Shown: piece after piece, positions 8,391 through 16,038 of the stretch
How the letters are laid out: each line of letters starts with the position of its first letter
Position numbering within the stretch: position 1 is the first letter of the stretch
From: a virus
Strand: one strand, 5' to 3'
IMG/VR virus record: IMGVR_UViG_3300045258_000106
Span: 1 to 27,487 of that record
DNA: 27,487 nucleotides
Position numbers and translations under genes: made by a program
The notes under the pieces: generated by a model
Seen by the model: only the letters and a program-made list of their open reading frames with translations
What the model was told of the DNA's origin: nothing
Databases searched by the model: none

Positions 8391-9086
8391 CTATTTGACT
8401 TTGCCGACGCCGGGGAAGAAGCGCGCGGGCAGGGGCGCGTAATAACCGAAGCGCAGCCGGCAGCCTGTCAGGTTGCGCGAGCACTGATCTTGCCGGTAGT
8501 CGGCGGTCGCATTGTTGTTGACGTCGAAGTATCGGAAATCGGTGTAGGGACAGCTTGCCTTTGAATAATCAAAGAGGCCGGTGGTGGGGTCCCAGTAGCG
8601 ATAGGTATGACTGCACACGTCGCGGAGGATTTGCCGCCGGGGCAGTTGCGTGCCTTCCAAGTCCCACAGAGCGGCGAGCTTGAACACCATGGCGACGGCC
8701 GTGTGGCTGGTCTTCTGCGCCACCACGAACTTATCGCGGGTGATGTAGGCGCTGCCATCGGGCGTGCTGCCGTCGTCGAGAAAACGGCGCAGCGTCATGA
8801 TGCGCACGAGGAACGCGCCGACCAGCCCGTCATAGCTGTCGATCAGCAGGTTGCCCGAGCCGAACAGGTTGGAGATCGTGACGCTGGGCTGCGGGATGGT
8901 GCCCTTGGTGGTCATCTCGAAGCCCTGCGCGTCCATCGGGATCGGCGCATAAGGCTGGCCGCCCCAGTTGATCGGATGGTCGAAGTCGGTGGCCGACGTG
9001 AAGTAGAGCGTCGGGCCGCCGCCTTTGCAGGGCGAGGTATCGAGTTGAAAGAGCGTGATGATGCCTTGCGTGGTGAGGCTGGTCAT
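8391..9086 (-). CDS. L: Minor tail protein L-like, Fe-S cluster type
   Basis: 231 residues, against 232 in lambda gpL. The N-terminal part resembles the tail-hub domain; the C-terminal part has four cysteines in the spacing expected for the gpL cluster domain: Cys158 (RDVCSHTYRY), Cys179 (ASCPY), Cys202 and Cys209 (QCSRNLTGC), ending RFGYYAPLPARFFPG. In lambda this domain holds a [4Fe-4S] cluster. Lies between the M-like and K-like genes in canonical order and overlaps the upstream stop by four bases (ATGA at 9083-9086). Confidence 0.92.
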   Translation of the reverse strand: MTSLTTQGIITLFQLDTSPCKGGGPTLYFTSATDFDHPINWGGQPYAPIPMDAQGFEMTTKGTIPQPSVTISNLFGSGNLLIDSYDGLVGAFLVRIMTLRRFLDDGSTPDGSAYITRDKFVVAQKTSHTAVAMVFKLAALWDLEGTQLPRRQILRDVCSHTYRYWDPTTGLFDYSKASCPYTDFRYFDVNNNATADYRQDQCSRNLTGCRLRFGYYAPLPARFFPGVGKVK

Positions 9087-10408
9087 AGCGGCAACTGGAG
9101 CGGTTGCGGGTTGAACATGCGCGCAAGCGTGACCTGCAAGGCGCCCACCACCTCGTTGTCCTGGCCGGTGCGGTCAATGATGGTGGCCGACCACTCGCTC
9201 GCGCAGACCGCAACGGTGTTGAGTTTATCGGGCGGCAGGAAAGCGAAGCCCTGCGCGCCGTAGGTTCTCAGAAAAGCATTCATTGCGGTCAGTTGGTCGA
9301 GGTCCGCAAACGGGAAAACATAGGCCATCGTGGACTGCACCGGGTTAAGGCCGCGTGTCGAACGGTGAGCGTAGCCGTCGCTGAACTGGACGGTGTTCAC
9401 CGTCAGCGTGTTGGTGCGGCTCGGCCCCAGTGCCGCGCACCATTCGTGCGGCCACGCCGGCAGATTGATTGGCGAGCTCGTGCCGAAGCCGGCGGCGGCG
9501 AGCACGGCCGGGCCGAGCGTGACGTGCAACGTGCCCGTCCGCGGCAGCAACGGGACATGCCCCGCGCCCGCCAGCGTGACGGGGCCGAGCGTCGTGCCAA
9601 GCGTGCCCTTCAGCGCCACCCGGCCGGCACCGGCCAGAACGAGCGGCCCGAGCGTTATGCTGGCAACGCCGACGTCGGGCACATAGCCGATAAAACCGAA
9701 GCTCTGAAGCGTCAGCGGCCCGAGCGTTGCCGCCAACGTCGCGCTGCGTGGCGCCGTGACGAGGCCAATGCCGTTAAGAGTAGCCGGCCCCAGCGTGGCC
9801 GCCAGCGTGCCTTGCACCAGTTCGCGCCCGGTGCCGGTCAGAAGCAGGTCCGCCAGCGTGGCGTTGAGCGTGCCGGTGAAAGTCTGATTGCCGACCGTGC
9901 CCGTGCCCGCCAGCACCACCGCGTCGAGCGGGACTGGACTGACCCTAAGCGATGCCAGCGGGGCAGAGGCAATAGGCCCGTGACCGAGCAACGACCCGAA
10001 CGTCAACTCCGGCGCGAACCGGCCTTGCACGAGCACGTCACTCGCGCCGGCAAGCACCAGCGCGCCCAGCGTCGTGCCGAGCGTGCCGCGTGCCGGGATG
10101 CTGCCCGTTGCCGTGAGCGTGACTGCGCCCAGCGTTGCGGCGAGCGTGCCGCGCGATGGCACCGAGCCCGTGGCGACGAAGCCAAGCCCGCCCAGCGTTG
10201 CTGCCAGCGTGCCCTGGCCTGGCACTTTGCCGGCGCCCGCCAGCAGCATAGCGCCCAGTGTGGTGCCGAACGTGCCCTTGACCGCGACCTTGCCGATGCC
10301 GGCCGAGATCAGCGGATCGAGCGTGGCGCTGAGCGTCGCCGTGCCGCCGCCGGCAAGACCCGTCAGCGCGGCGAGCGGCCCAAAGGCTAGAGGGCCGCGA
10401 CCGAGCAT
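9083..10408 (-). CDS. Two-block repeat protein fused to a second minor tail protein M domain
   Basis: 441 residues. Residues 22-310 contain twelve units of 21-24 residues built on GTLAATLG..(T)L.ATG.V...; unit starts at 22, 45, 66, 87, 108, 129, then 179, 200, 223, 247, 268, 292. Each block of six is led by a similar segment, LGRGPLAFGPLAAL (2-15) and LGHGPIASAPLASL (141-154). Residues ~313-441 are a phage minor tail (M-like) domain, with YAHRSTRGLNPVQS and a final MFNPQPLQLP, clearly paralogous to the gene at 11566-11952. The repeats should make a beta-structured, surface-exposed extension of the tail tip. No catalytic motif is seen. The ribosome site is weak (GTGAG), so the start is slightly uncertain. 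Confidence 0.82.
   Translation of the reverse strand: MLGRGPLAFGPLAALTGLAGGGTATLSATLDPLISAGIGKVAVKGTFGTTLGAMLLAGAGKVPGQGTLAATLGGLGFVATGSVPSRGTLAATLGAVTLTATGSIPARGTLGTTLGALVLAGASDVLVQGRFAPELTFGSLLGHGPIASAPLASLRVSPVPLDAVVLAGTGTVGNQTFTGTLNATLADLLLTGTGRELVQGTLAATLGPATLNGIGLVTAPRSATLAATLGPLTLQSFGFIGYVPDVGVASITLGPLVLAGAGRVALKGTLGTTLGPVTLAGAGHVPLLPRTGTLHVTLGPAVLAAAGFGTSSPINLPAWPHEWCAALGPSRTNTLTVNTVQFSDGYAHRSTRGLNPVQSTMAYVFPFADLDQLTAMNAFLRTYGAQGFAFLPPDKLNTVAVCASEWSATIIDRTGQDNEVVGALQVTLARMFNPQPLQLPL
9479..10345 (-). repeat. Tandem 63-72 bp coding repeats, two blocks of six
   Basis: Inside the repeat-M fusion gene, units of mostly 63 bp recur in frame, each coding a GTL-x-x-TLG core. The blocks are separated by about 90 bp that resemble the gene's own 5' end at protein level. 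On the plus strand the units are visible as repeated gcccagcgttg / gccgagcgtcg cores. Unit copies differ by substitutions, and a few are 23-24 codons rather than 21, so this is a diverged rather than fresh expansion. Confidence 0.85.
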
Positions 10409-10441
10409 CTGACGCTCACATCAAGGAGGCGGGGAAGTCGA

Positions 10442-11149
10442 TCATCGCACCCTCGTCACTGTCCACCAGCACGGGTGACTTCCGGCGTTTGTGGTAAGTG
10501 TAAAGTAGTGCTGAAACGACAACGTCGTGGAGCCGTTAAAATCCAAGGTGTCGCTGCCGCTGTTCATCATCTCGTAGCCGTTCACCGGGCAGTTCTGGAC
10601 GGAGAAAACTACCGGCGTGGCAGCATTCAAAGAATAGCCAACAAGCATCAAGCCGCTTGCGTTCCCTACCGTTGACAGGTTCCAGTTGATTTGCCATCGG
10701 CCCGCAGGAGGTGTCCACGTATTGCCGACAAGCGCCACCCCTGTGTCATTGCTTATTTGTGTAATTCCCAAGGTTGTCCAAGCGTTCATCGGCAAACTCG
10801 TGCCACCATTAAAGCTGCCCCGGATCACCTGACCGACCGACGCAAAAAACCGGCCGATGACATCGATAAAGACCGATTTCGAGTTTGCCGCGAAGCTCAC
10901 CAGGGCATTGGCGTTGCTCGACGCACGCACTGTCGTGCGAGTGACTGTATTGGTCGCGCTGTAGCTGCCTTCGCCCGTCTCCCACGCGCCCGTGATGGGG
11001 TCGACGATGGTGTAGTAGAACTGGTCAGCGACCGCGCAGACCGTCGAGAACGTCCGCCAGCCGAGCGGCGAGGTGCCCGACACAGTCAGCGCCCCCGTGC
11101 CGGTCGTGACCGATGTGTCGAGGACACGGTCGGCGTAGACCCACGCCAT
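10442..11149 (-). CDS. Beta-rich tail surface/fibre protein
   Basis: 235 residues. N-terminal ~1-100 has VLDTSVTTGTGALTVSG...GWRTFSTV and GEGSYSATNTVTRTTV, a pattern found in many phage structural proteins and probably the virion-anchoring part. The C-terminal ~110-235 is beta-rich with TWTPPAGRWQINWNLS and resembles a C1q/TNF-like jelly-roll head, a common receptor-binding fold. The part coding this head is visibly less G+C-rich than its neighbours (for example around 10740-10780), suggesting exchange of the tip domain. Start overlaps the stop of the previous gene by one base (TGATG at 11149). Confidence 0.68.
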   Translation of the reverse strand: MAWVYADRVLDTSVTTGTGALTVSGTSPLGWRTFSTVCAVADQFYYTIVDPITGAWETGEGSYSATNTVTRTTVRASSNANALVSFAANSKSVFIDVIGRFFASVGQVIRGSFNGGTSLPMNAWTTLGITQISNDTGVALVGNTWTPPAGRWQINWNLSTVGNASGLMLVGYSLNAATPVVFSVQNCPVNGYEMMNSGSDTLDFNGSTTLSFQHYFTLTTNAGSHPCWWTVTRVR

Positions 11150-11553
11150 CAGGCGTTCCCGTCGGTCAACGTGAACGCCGTGATGCTCACCGTCTGCCCA
11201 GCAACGATTGACGTGTTGTCGAGTTGCAGGTCGCCGGTTCCCTGGCCGACCGAGCCTTGGAACTCACAAACGGTTCCAGCCGTATTGTGAATGCGGAAGT
11301 GCGCGGCAGTGCCCGCCGCGTCGGCGCTGGTATCCTGCCAGGGCCCGCCAGCGATGGACTTCGTGCCGCCCGTCGCCGCCGCCAGCCAATCGGTCGGCAG
11401 GGTAAACGTCGCGAGCACGGTGCCCGCGTTCGCCGCCGCGCAGTTCGCGGGCTGCGCGCCCGTCCGAATGGTCAACAGTGGCGCGGTGCCTAACTGGGTC
11501 TCGACGGCATCAAGTCTCGCGTTGCGCGTAAGCACGCCTAATTGAACGGCCAT
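11149..11553 (-). CDS. Conserved-looking phage structural protein, function unknown
   Basis: 134 residues. A short helical start (RNARLDAVETQLGTAP) is followed by a beta-rich body rich in small and polar residues (TGGTKSIAGGPWQDTSADAAGTAAHFRIHN) with no signal peptide or membrane segment. AAGGA lies seven bases upstream of the start. Transcribed and translationally coupled with the fibre-like gene that follows, so the two probably act together on the tail surface. No known family is recognised with certainty. Confidence 0.66.
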   Translation of the reverse strand: MAVQLGVLTRNARLDAVETQLGTAPLLTIRTGAQPANCAAANAGTVLATFTLPTDWLAAATGGTKSIAGGPWQDTSADAAGTAAHFRIHNTAGTVCEFQGSVGQGTGDLQLDNTSIVAGQTVSITAFTLTDGNA

Positions 11554-11565
11554 GTGTCAGTCCTT

Positions 11566-11952
11566 TTATGTAGTCGGCGCGCTGACGGGCTGCGGATTGA
11601 ACGAGCGCACGAAGGTCGCCGCCAGCGTGCCGACGATGCCCTTTTGAGGGTTCATGTCGGCCACGGTGTTCGACCACGCATCGACGACGACAAAGACATC
11701 GGTCGCGCTGTCCGGTGGCGTAAACCAGAAGCCGGCCGTGGCGTTTGCCTGGAGGAAACTGTCATAGGCGGTCAGTTCATCGACGCCGACGAACGGCACC
11801 TGCACCGACCAGCTTGGCCGCGCCGGGTTGAGCCCGCGCGTGCTGCGGTGGATGTAGCCATCGCCGTAACCGTTGGTGTCGACAGCAAGCGTGGTCGAAC
11901 GCGACGCGCCGGGCATCACGCACCACGGCCAATAGGGATTGTTATGCGCCAT
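11566..11952 (-). CDS. Minor tail protein M-like (single-domain copy)
   Basis: 128 residues, near the size of lambda gpM (109). Shared signatures with the C-terminal domain of the 9083-10408 product include HRSTRGLNP, a following SxxxxVPF/VFPF block with LTAYDSFLQ/LTAMNAFLR, FxFxPPD, and the end FNPQP. It directly follows the tape measure gene, the canonical place for M. GpM-like proteins join the tape measure complex to the tail tip. The name rests on position and on resemblance to the phage minor tail family; the paralogy inside the window is directly visible. Confidence 0.8.
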   Translation of the reverse strand: MAHNNPYWPWCVMPGASRSTTLAVDTNGYGDGYIHRSTRGLNPARPSWSVQVPFVGVDELTAYDSFLQANATAGFWFTPPDSATDVFVVVDAWSNTVADMNPQKGIVGTLAATFVRSFNPQPVSAPTT

Positions 11953-11961
11953 GGCTTTTTC

Positions 11962-14043
11962 TCACCCGGTGGCGCGGCTGTAGAGCGACCCGCCCGGCCG
12001 CTTCTCGTTCTGGATCACGTCTTTGATGGCGGCTTTCATCTGCCGGCCGAACTGAAGCATCTTCGCCGGATCGGCGGCGCCCTGCGTGCTGTTCATGTCG
12101 ACATTGACGGTGATGCTGTCGCCGCCGCCACCGTTCGCGCCGTTGGGCACGATGTTGCCGGCCGCTGTCGGCACGAACAGTTCCGGCCCGCGCTCGCCCA
12201 CGACGTAGGACTGGCCCGCGCTCACCGGGCCGCCGCCGGCGCGCGGCGTAAGCCAACCCAGGCCATTGGCTCCGATACCGGCATTGAACCCGCCCGCCGG
12301 CACGGCCGCAGCAGTAACGTCACCACTAATCGCGCCAAAGATCGTCTTAAACACTTGGCTGACGGCGGCCCGCAACGCCATGTCGGCCAGCATGTTGGCG
12401 AAGTTGAGCGCGATCTGCTCGAAGGTCTTATCGCTCTGGCCTTCAAGGGCTTTCAGCCCTTCCGTCATTGCGCTGGTGAGGCCGCTGAACACCTGCTCGC
12501 CCTGCGAGTACAGATCATTCTGCCGGGCATAGGCAGCGGCCGCGTGCTCGAAGCCGGCGGCGAGCGAGCCCAGATTGTCGTCGTAGCGCCTGGCTTCCAG
12601 CGCGGCCTGATTGATCTGCTCGCTCTGCTGCTTCAGCGCGCGATTGTAGGTGTCGATCTGCACCCGCCCGGTGGCGTATTCGCGATTGAGGTCGCGCACG
12701 GCGTGCTGCATCGCTTCCGTGCCATCGCCCAGCTTCTCTTCCAGCGCGGCGGCCTTGACGTTGTCCTGTAACCGCTGCTGCACCAGCGACCGCTCGACTT
12801 CGGCGGCGGTGACGGCGTCGCGCAACCGCTGCTTCTGCGCGGCGCTTGCCTGATCATACTTTGCGCCGAGCTTGCCCGCGATGTCGTCGATCTGCTGCTG
12901 CACGGCGACGTTGCGCTGCAGGATTTCGATGGGCTCCTGCGCGCTCTTTTTAATCGTCGCAAAGGCCGACTCTGCCGACTTGGCCAGCGCGTTATAGCGT
13001 TTGATCTGTGCTTCAATCAGGTCGTCGTCCGCGCGCCCGCCGCCGCCACCGCCGCCGGTCGGCACTGTCGGCACCGTCGTCTTGGGGTCCTTGGCCGCGT
13101 CTTGAATGGTCTTCTCGGCCTTGGCGATGTTAGCCTCGGCATCTTTCACCGCCTGAGCGGTCTGGTCGCGCACCGCCCGCGCCGCATCGGCAGCCGCCTT
13201 GGCATCGGCCAGCGCCTGCGCCGTGTTGGCTCCCTGGCCGCGCGCAATGGCGTCGGCTTGCGCCTTGAACGGATCGCCGCCGCCGGCCGGCACGGCCTCC
13301 TGCGCGCGCTTGGCTGCCGCCTCGGCGCGCTGGAACGCTACCTCGGCATCGAGCGACGCCGTCTTCAGCGTGTTGAGTTGCTGAGCGGCGCGCTCAGCCG
13401 CCGAGACGCCGACCAGTCCACCGGCGCCGGTGAAGATCGCCATCAGTTCGCGGACTGACTGGATCGTGCCTTTGTAGACCTCGAAATAGGCGAGGCTCGC
13501 GCCCATGTCGTGGATCATCTTGGCGATGGTGCCAACGACAGTGTCGAGAGCGCCGCCCTGGAATTGGGCGCGCACCGTGCCGATGGTTCGCCCGAAATTC
13601 TCTAGCTCGCGGTTGACGTCGGCAAAGGCGGTGCGCAGCGTCCCGCTCATGAGCTCGCCCTGCGAGCGCATCGCGTCGGTCATCGCGTCCAATTCGGCGC
13701 GATGCGTTTTGAAATAGGCGGTGTTCTGATCGAACGTCTGGCCGGCGGCCTTGGCGTTCTTCTGCATCGCCTCGATCTGGTCGGCGGTGAAACCGAGCTT
13801 TTTGCCGAGCTGCTCCTGCTCGTCGGCCGCCTTGGCGGTTTCAGCGACCCAGGCCGCAATCTTGGTGACGGCAAAAGCGTCGACGGCGGTTTTAAGAAGG
13901 CCGATTGCGCCGCTCACCTTTGCGTTGGTGTCGGCGGCCGCCTTGCCGAAATTTTCAAGACTCTTTTGGCCGGCCTCCATCTTGGTCGAAAACTCGGCAA
14001 AGTCAGCGACGAATTTTACAAGGACGTCGCCAATGGCTGCCAT
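11962..14043 (-). CDS. H: Tail tape measure protein
   Basis: 693 residues. Starts MAAIGDVLVKFVADFAEFSTKME, the usual tape-measure opening, followed by a helical region with KKLGFTADQIEAMQKNAK (about 80-97). A long Ala/Glu/Lys/Gln-rich helical stretch (~225-500), probably coiled coil, is interrupted by a Gly-rich linker around residue 330. The C-terminus has GGGPVSAGQSYVVGERGPEL (603-622), the common tail tape-measure motif. At about 0.15 nm per residue the tail would be near 100 nm long (inference from the ruler model). Preceded by GGGGAG and by the chaperone T gene. Confidence 0.92.
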   Translation of the reverse strand: MAAIGDVLVKFVADFAEFSTKMEAGQKSLENFGKAAADTNAKVSGAIGLLKTAVDAFAVTKIAAWVAETAKAADEQEQLGKKLGFTADQIEAMQKNAKAAGQTFDQNTAYFKTHRAELDAMTDAMRSQGELMSGTLRTAFADVNRELENFGRTIGTVRAQFQGGALDTVVGTIAKMIHDMGASLAYFEVYKGTIQSVRELMAIFTGAGGLVGVSAAERAAQQLNTLKTASLDAEVAFQRAEAAAKRAQEAVPAGGGDPFKAQADAIARGQGANTAQALADAKAAADAARAVRDQTAQAVKDAEANIAKAEKTIQDAAKDPKTTVPTVPTGGGGGGGRADDDLIEAQIKRYNALAKSAESAFATIKKSAQEPIEILQRNVAVQQQIDDIAGKLGAKYDQASAAQKQRLRDAVTAAEVERSLVQQRLQDNVKAAALEEKLGDGTEAMQHAVRDLNREYATGRVQIDTYNRALKQQSEQINQAALEARRYDDNLGSLAAGFEHAAAAYARQNDLYSQGEQVFSGLTSAMTEGLKALEGQSDKTFEQIALNFANMLADMALRAAVSQVFKTIFGAISGDVTAAAVPAGGFNAGIGANGLGWLTPRAGGGPVSAGQSYVVGERGPELFVPTAAGNIVPNGANGGGGDSITVNVDMNSTQGAADPAKMLQFGRQMKAAIKDVIQNEKRPGGSLYSRATG

Positions 14044-14044
14044 G

Positions 14045-14290
14045 TCACTCTCCCCGCCATTGCGCGCGCAGCCGGTCGATCTCGGACACCTTGGGCTCGG
14101 CCGGTGCGGGAGTGCGGTCGCGGATCACATAGAAATCAGACGACGCGACCGGCGCGCTGTCGGCCGTGCGCTGCAAGTTCACCATCGTCGACAGCACCAT
14201 GGCGCAGTGAATGTCAGCGAGCCTGTCGGGCAGCGGCTCGTGCAAAGCGTCGAACAGTTGCCAGTGGAACAGTTCGCGTTTGGTCATCAC
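14045..14290 (-). CDS. T: Tail assembly chaperone T part (made by -1 frameshift)
   Basis: 81 residues from the ATG at 14290, but the frame is open without a stop back through 14368, coding FLLKPERVFLHRLALAL before that ATG. This lies in the -1 frame relative to the upstream chaperone G gene, so the natural product is probably a G-T fusion of about 216 residues (109 from G plus 107). Between tail tube and tape measure genes, this is the lambda G/GT arrangement: G and GT coat the tape measure and recruit tail tube subunits. An independent start at 14290 is not excluded but no strong ribosome site is seen. Confidence 0.82.
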   Translation of the reverse strand: MMTKRELFHWQLFDALHEPLPDRLADIHCAMVLSTMVNLQRTADSAPVASSDFYVIRDRTPAPAEPKVSEIDRLRAQWRGE

Positions 14291-14358
14291 GGTTTCGATT
14301 TCGCCAACAGTCTTGTGCAGCGCCAGGGCGAGCCGGTGCAGGAATACCCGCTCCGGCT

Positions 14359-14373
14359 TCAGGAGGAAGGGCC
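14359..14373 (-). other. Candidate -1 ribosomal frameshift site
   Basis: Read on the minus strand the last codons of chaperone G are GGC CCT TCC TCC TGA. The heptamer C-CCT-TCC (14371-14365) lets the prolyl-tRNA re-pair from CCT to CCC one base back, after which TTC CTC CTG continues in the T frame. It is not a perfect X-XXY-YYZ heptamer, so the exact slip point is tentative; the frame relation (-1) and the open T frame across this point are directly seen. Confidence 0.5.
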
Positions 14374-14694
14374 GGCGGCCTCGCCCACGTCGTGGCCGTT
14401 GGTCGCGCGCACGAGGGCGTCGTCGTCGGCATCAACACCCATGCCATTCACGCGGGCCGCCTTGGCGCTAAACCGCACGAGGGCGCCGCGCAGACGAAAT
14501 GGCAGCGCCTCGATCTCGTCGATGCTGGCGAACACCGGCTGATCGGTGTCGGCCCACCGCATCGAGAGTACGAGCAGCATGTATGAGCCCGCCTCGCCGC
14601 CAAGCTCGAAGGCTGCATTTACCGGCTTGCCTTCGCGGATGCTGAACTCCGCGAAGGTCACGGGCCTGCCGTCCCAGATGTCGCGCTCGCTCAT
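14359..14694 (-). CDS. G: Tail assembly chaperone G
   Basis: 111 residues. Begins MSERDIWDGRPVTFAEFSIREGKPV, with an acidic, Gly-poor C-terminus ending EAAGPSS. The size and place directly after the tail tube gene fit lambda gpG-type chaperones, which hold the tape measure soluble. Start overlaps the tail tube stop (ATGA, 14691-14694). The downstream T frame is reached by -1 slippage close to this gene's stop codon. Sequence identity to gpG itself is not visible; the call rests on position, size and the frameshift architecture. Confidence 0.8.
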   Translation of the reverse strand: MSERDIWDGRPVTFAEFSIREGKPVNAAFELGGEAGSYMLLVLSMRWADTDQPVFASIDEIEALPFRLRGALVRFSAKAARVNGMGVDADDDALVRATNGHDVGEAAGPSS

Positions 14695-15410
14695 GCGGCC
14701 ACCTGCGCAAGCTCCGGCGGCGGCGGCGCCGTAAATTCTTCGAAGGCGGTGCCAGGAGCCGGTGGCGTCTTGTAGAAGTGGACGGTGCCGTCGATCTGCC
14801 CGCCCACGGTGTTGGTGATAGCGACGTTGACGCCGAGCGCCACATCGTAGGTGTTGACGATCGCCATGAAGGTGAAGCCGCAGCCATCGGGAAGCCGGAT
14901 GTCGAGCGCGACCTTCGCCCCGCTGCGGTAGGCGTCGCGGGCGACCTGAAGCGCAAGGTCGGCACAGTCATAGAAACCGGGAGCCGTCCACGTGCCGATA
15001 GCGGGCAGACCTGCAACGATCTTGTGCGCGTCGTCGCACAGGGTCGTCACGTCGATGGTTGCCCCGGCCGGCTGGTTGGCGGTGAAGTTCGCGCGGCACA
15101 GTTCAAGAAATGTCGGCTTGTCGATGGTGCCGACAGTCGAATTGATCGTGGCGACTTCGTTCGTGGTGTCGCTGTCTTCCAACGTGATGACCTGGGCGGC
15201 GACCAGGCTCACCTTGAACGGCATGTTGTCTATCGAAGGCCACCCCGTCAGGCGCGGGATAACAACCGTTCCCACGATAGGCGCGGTGCCGGTGGCGAGC
15301 GTAATCACGCACGGCTTCGCCTTGGTCGCGCTGGCAACCTTGATCGTTTGCACAGTGCCGGTGGTGTCCTGGATGACGATTGTTGAACCTTGAGACGATA
15401 GACGCGACAT
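14691..15410 (-). CDS. Major tail (tube) protein
   Basis: 239 residues. N-terminal SQGSTIVIQDTTGTVQTIKVASATKAKPCVITL, a central part with KVSLVAAQVITLEDSDTTNE, and a C-terminal DGTVHFYKTPPAPGTAF are the alternating-strand pattern of lambda gpV-like tube proteins. It would polymerise as hexameric rings round the tape measure. The Pro-rich tail (EFTAPPPPELAQVAA) is likely an extended arm. GAGG lies six bases before the start; the stop overlaps chaperone G (ATGA). Confidence 0.82.
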   Translation of the reverse strand: MSRLSSQGSTIVIQDTTGTVQTIKVASATKAKPCVITLATGTAPIVGTVVIPRLTGWPSIDNMPFKVSLVAAQVITLEDSDTTNEVATINSTVGTIDKPTFLELCRANFTANQPAGATIDVTTLCDDAHKIVAGLPAIGTWTAPGFYDCADLALQVARDAYRSGAKVALDIRLPDGCGFTFMAIVNTYDVALGVNVAITNTVGGQIDGTVHFYKTPPAPGTAFEEFTAPPPPELAQVAA

Positions 15411-15422
15411 GGCGGTCCTCCT

Positions 15423-16034
15423 CTATTTGGGCATTGCGCTGACCGCCGCGTCGATCAGCTTGCGAAAGGTGTCGCGGCACGAGTTGATGGCTTCGCTGGC
15501 GGTGGCGTTGAACGTCGGCGCCAGCCACGGCATGGGCTTGACGCCGCCGCGTGACGGCGCGGCTTCCCAGCGGGCGCGGGCGCGGGCCGACCGCGTGCCG
15601 GCGCGCAGGCTGCTCGCGCGCGATGCCTTGGGCGTGCGCACCGACTTTCGCGGCTTGGTTCCGCGTTCCATGAACAGCCACCAGAAGGCGGTCTGCCGGA
15701 TGTCGACTTTTTTGCTTCGGCGATGGGCCGCGCGCTTGCGCACCATCGTCTTGAACGGCGTGTCCGCGCCGGCAATGCTCTGCGGATATTCGACGACGTA
15801 TGCCTTGAGCTCGTCGTTTTTCGCATCGTGCTGGACCGCCACCGAGATGCCGGTCTTGATCGCGCCGGTAACGCGCTTGAAGCCGGTCGTGTAGGTCGCG
15901 TCCCGCATCGGCTTGGCGATGGCCCAGCCCGCCTCGCGCAACGCATCGCGCCCGATCTCGCGTTGCGCGTCGGTGCTGAGCTTCTTCATGTTGTCGAGGC
16001 ACTGGCGCAGCCCGGTGACTTCGATGCCGGCCAT
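15423..16034 (-). CDS. HK97 gp10-like neck/tail protein
   Basis: 203 residues from ATG 16034; the frame is open to 16205 but the longer N-terminus is an Arg-rich shadow of the upstream gene, and TTAAGGCA directly precedes this ATG. Domain features: LRQCLDNMKKLSTDAQREIGRDALREAGWAIAKP (helical N-terminus), then FMERGTKPRKSVRTPK, the GTK loop typical of HK97 gp10, and a C-terminal PWLAPTFN. An Arg/Ser-rich insertion (~145-165) separates them. Proteins of this family act at the head-tail joint or tail end. Stop codon of the upstream gene lies four bases before the start. Confidence 0.82.
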   Translation of the reverse strand: MAGIEVTGLRQCLDNMKKLSTDAQREIGRDALREAGWAIAKPMRDATYTTGFKRVTGAIKTGISVAVQHDAKNDELKAYVVEYPQSIAGADTPFKTMVRKRAAHRRSKKVDIRQTAFWWLFMERGTKPRKSVRTPKASRASSLRAGTRSARARARWEAAPSRGGVKPMPWLAPTFNATASEAINSCRDTFRKLIDAAVSAMPK

Positions 16035-16038
16035 TGCC

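Noticed and set aside
9479-10345. CRISPR array or minisatellite reading of the repeats
   Set aside because: The units are contiguous, diverged, in frame and lack alternating spacers; they are protein-coding repeats.
9104-10390. 428-codon plus-strand frame opposite the repeat protein
   Set aside because: It is repetitive only because the DNA under it is repetitive; Arg/Ala/Gln-rich, no start signal, antisense shadow.
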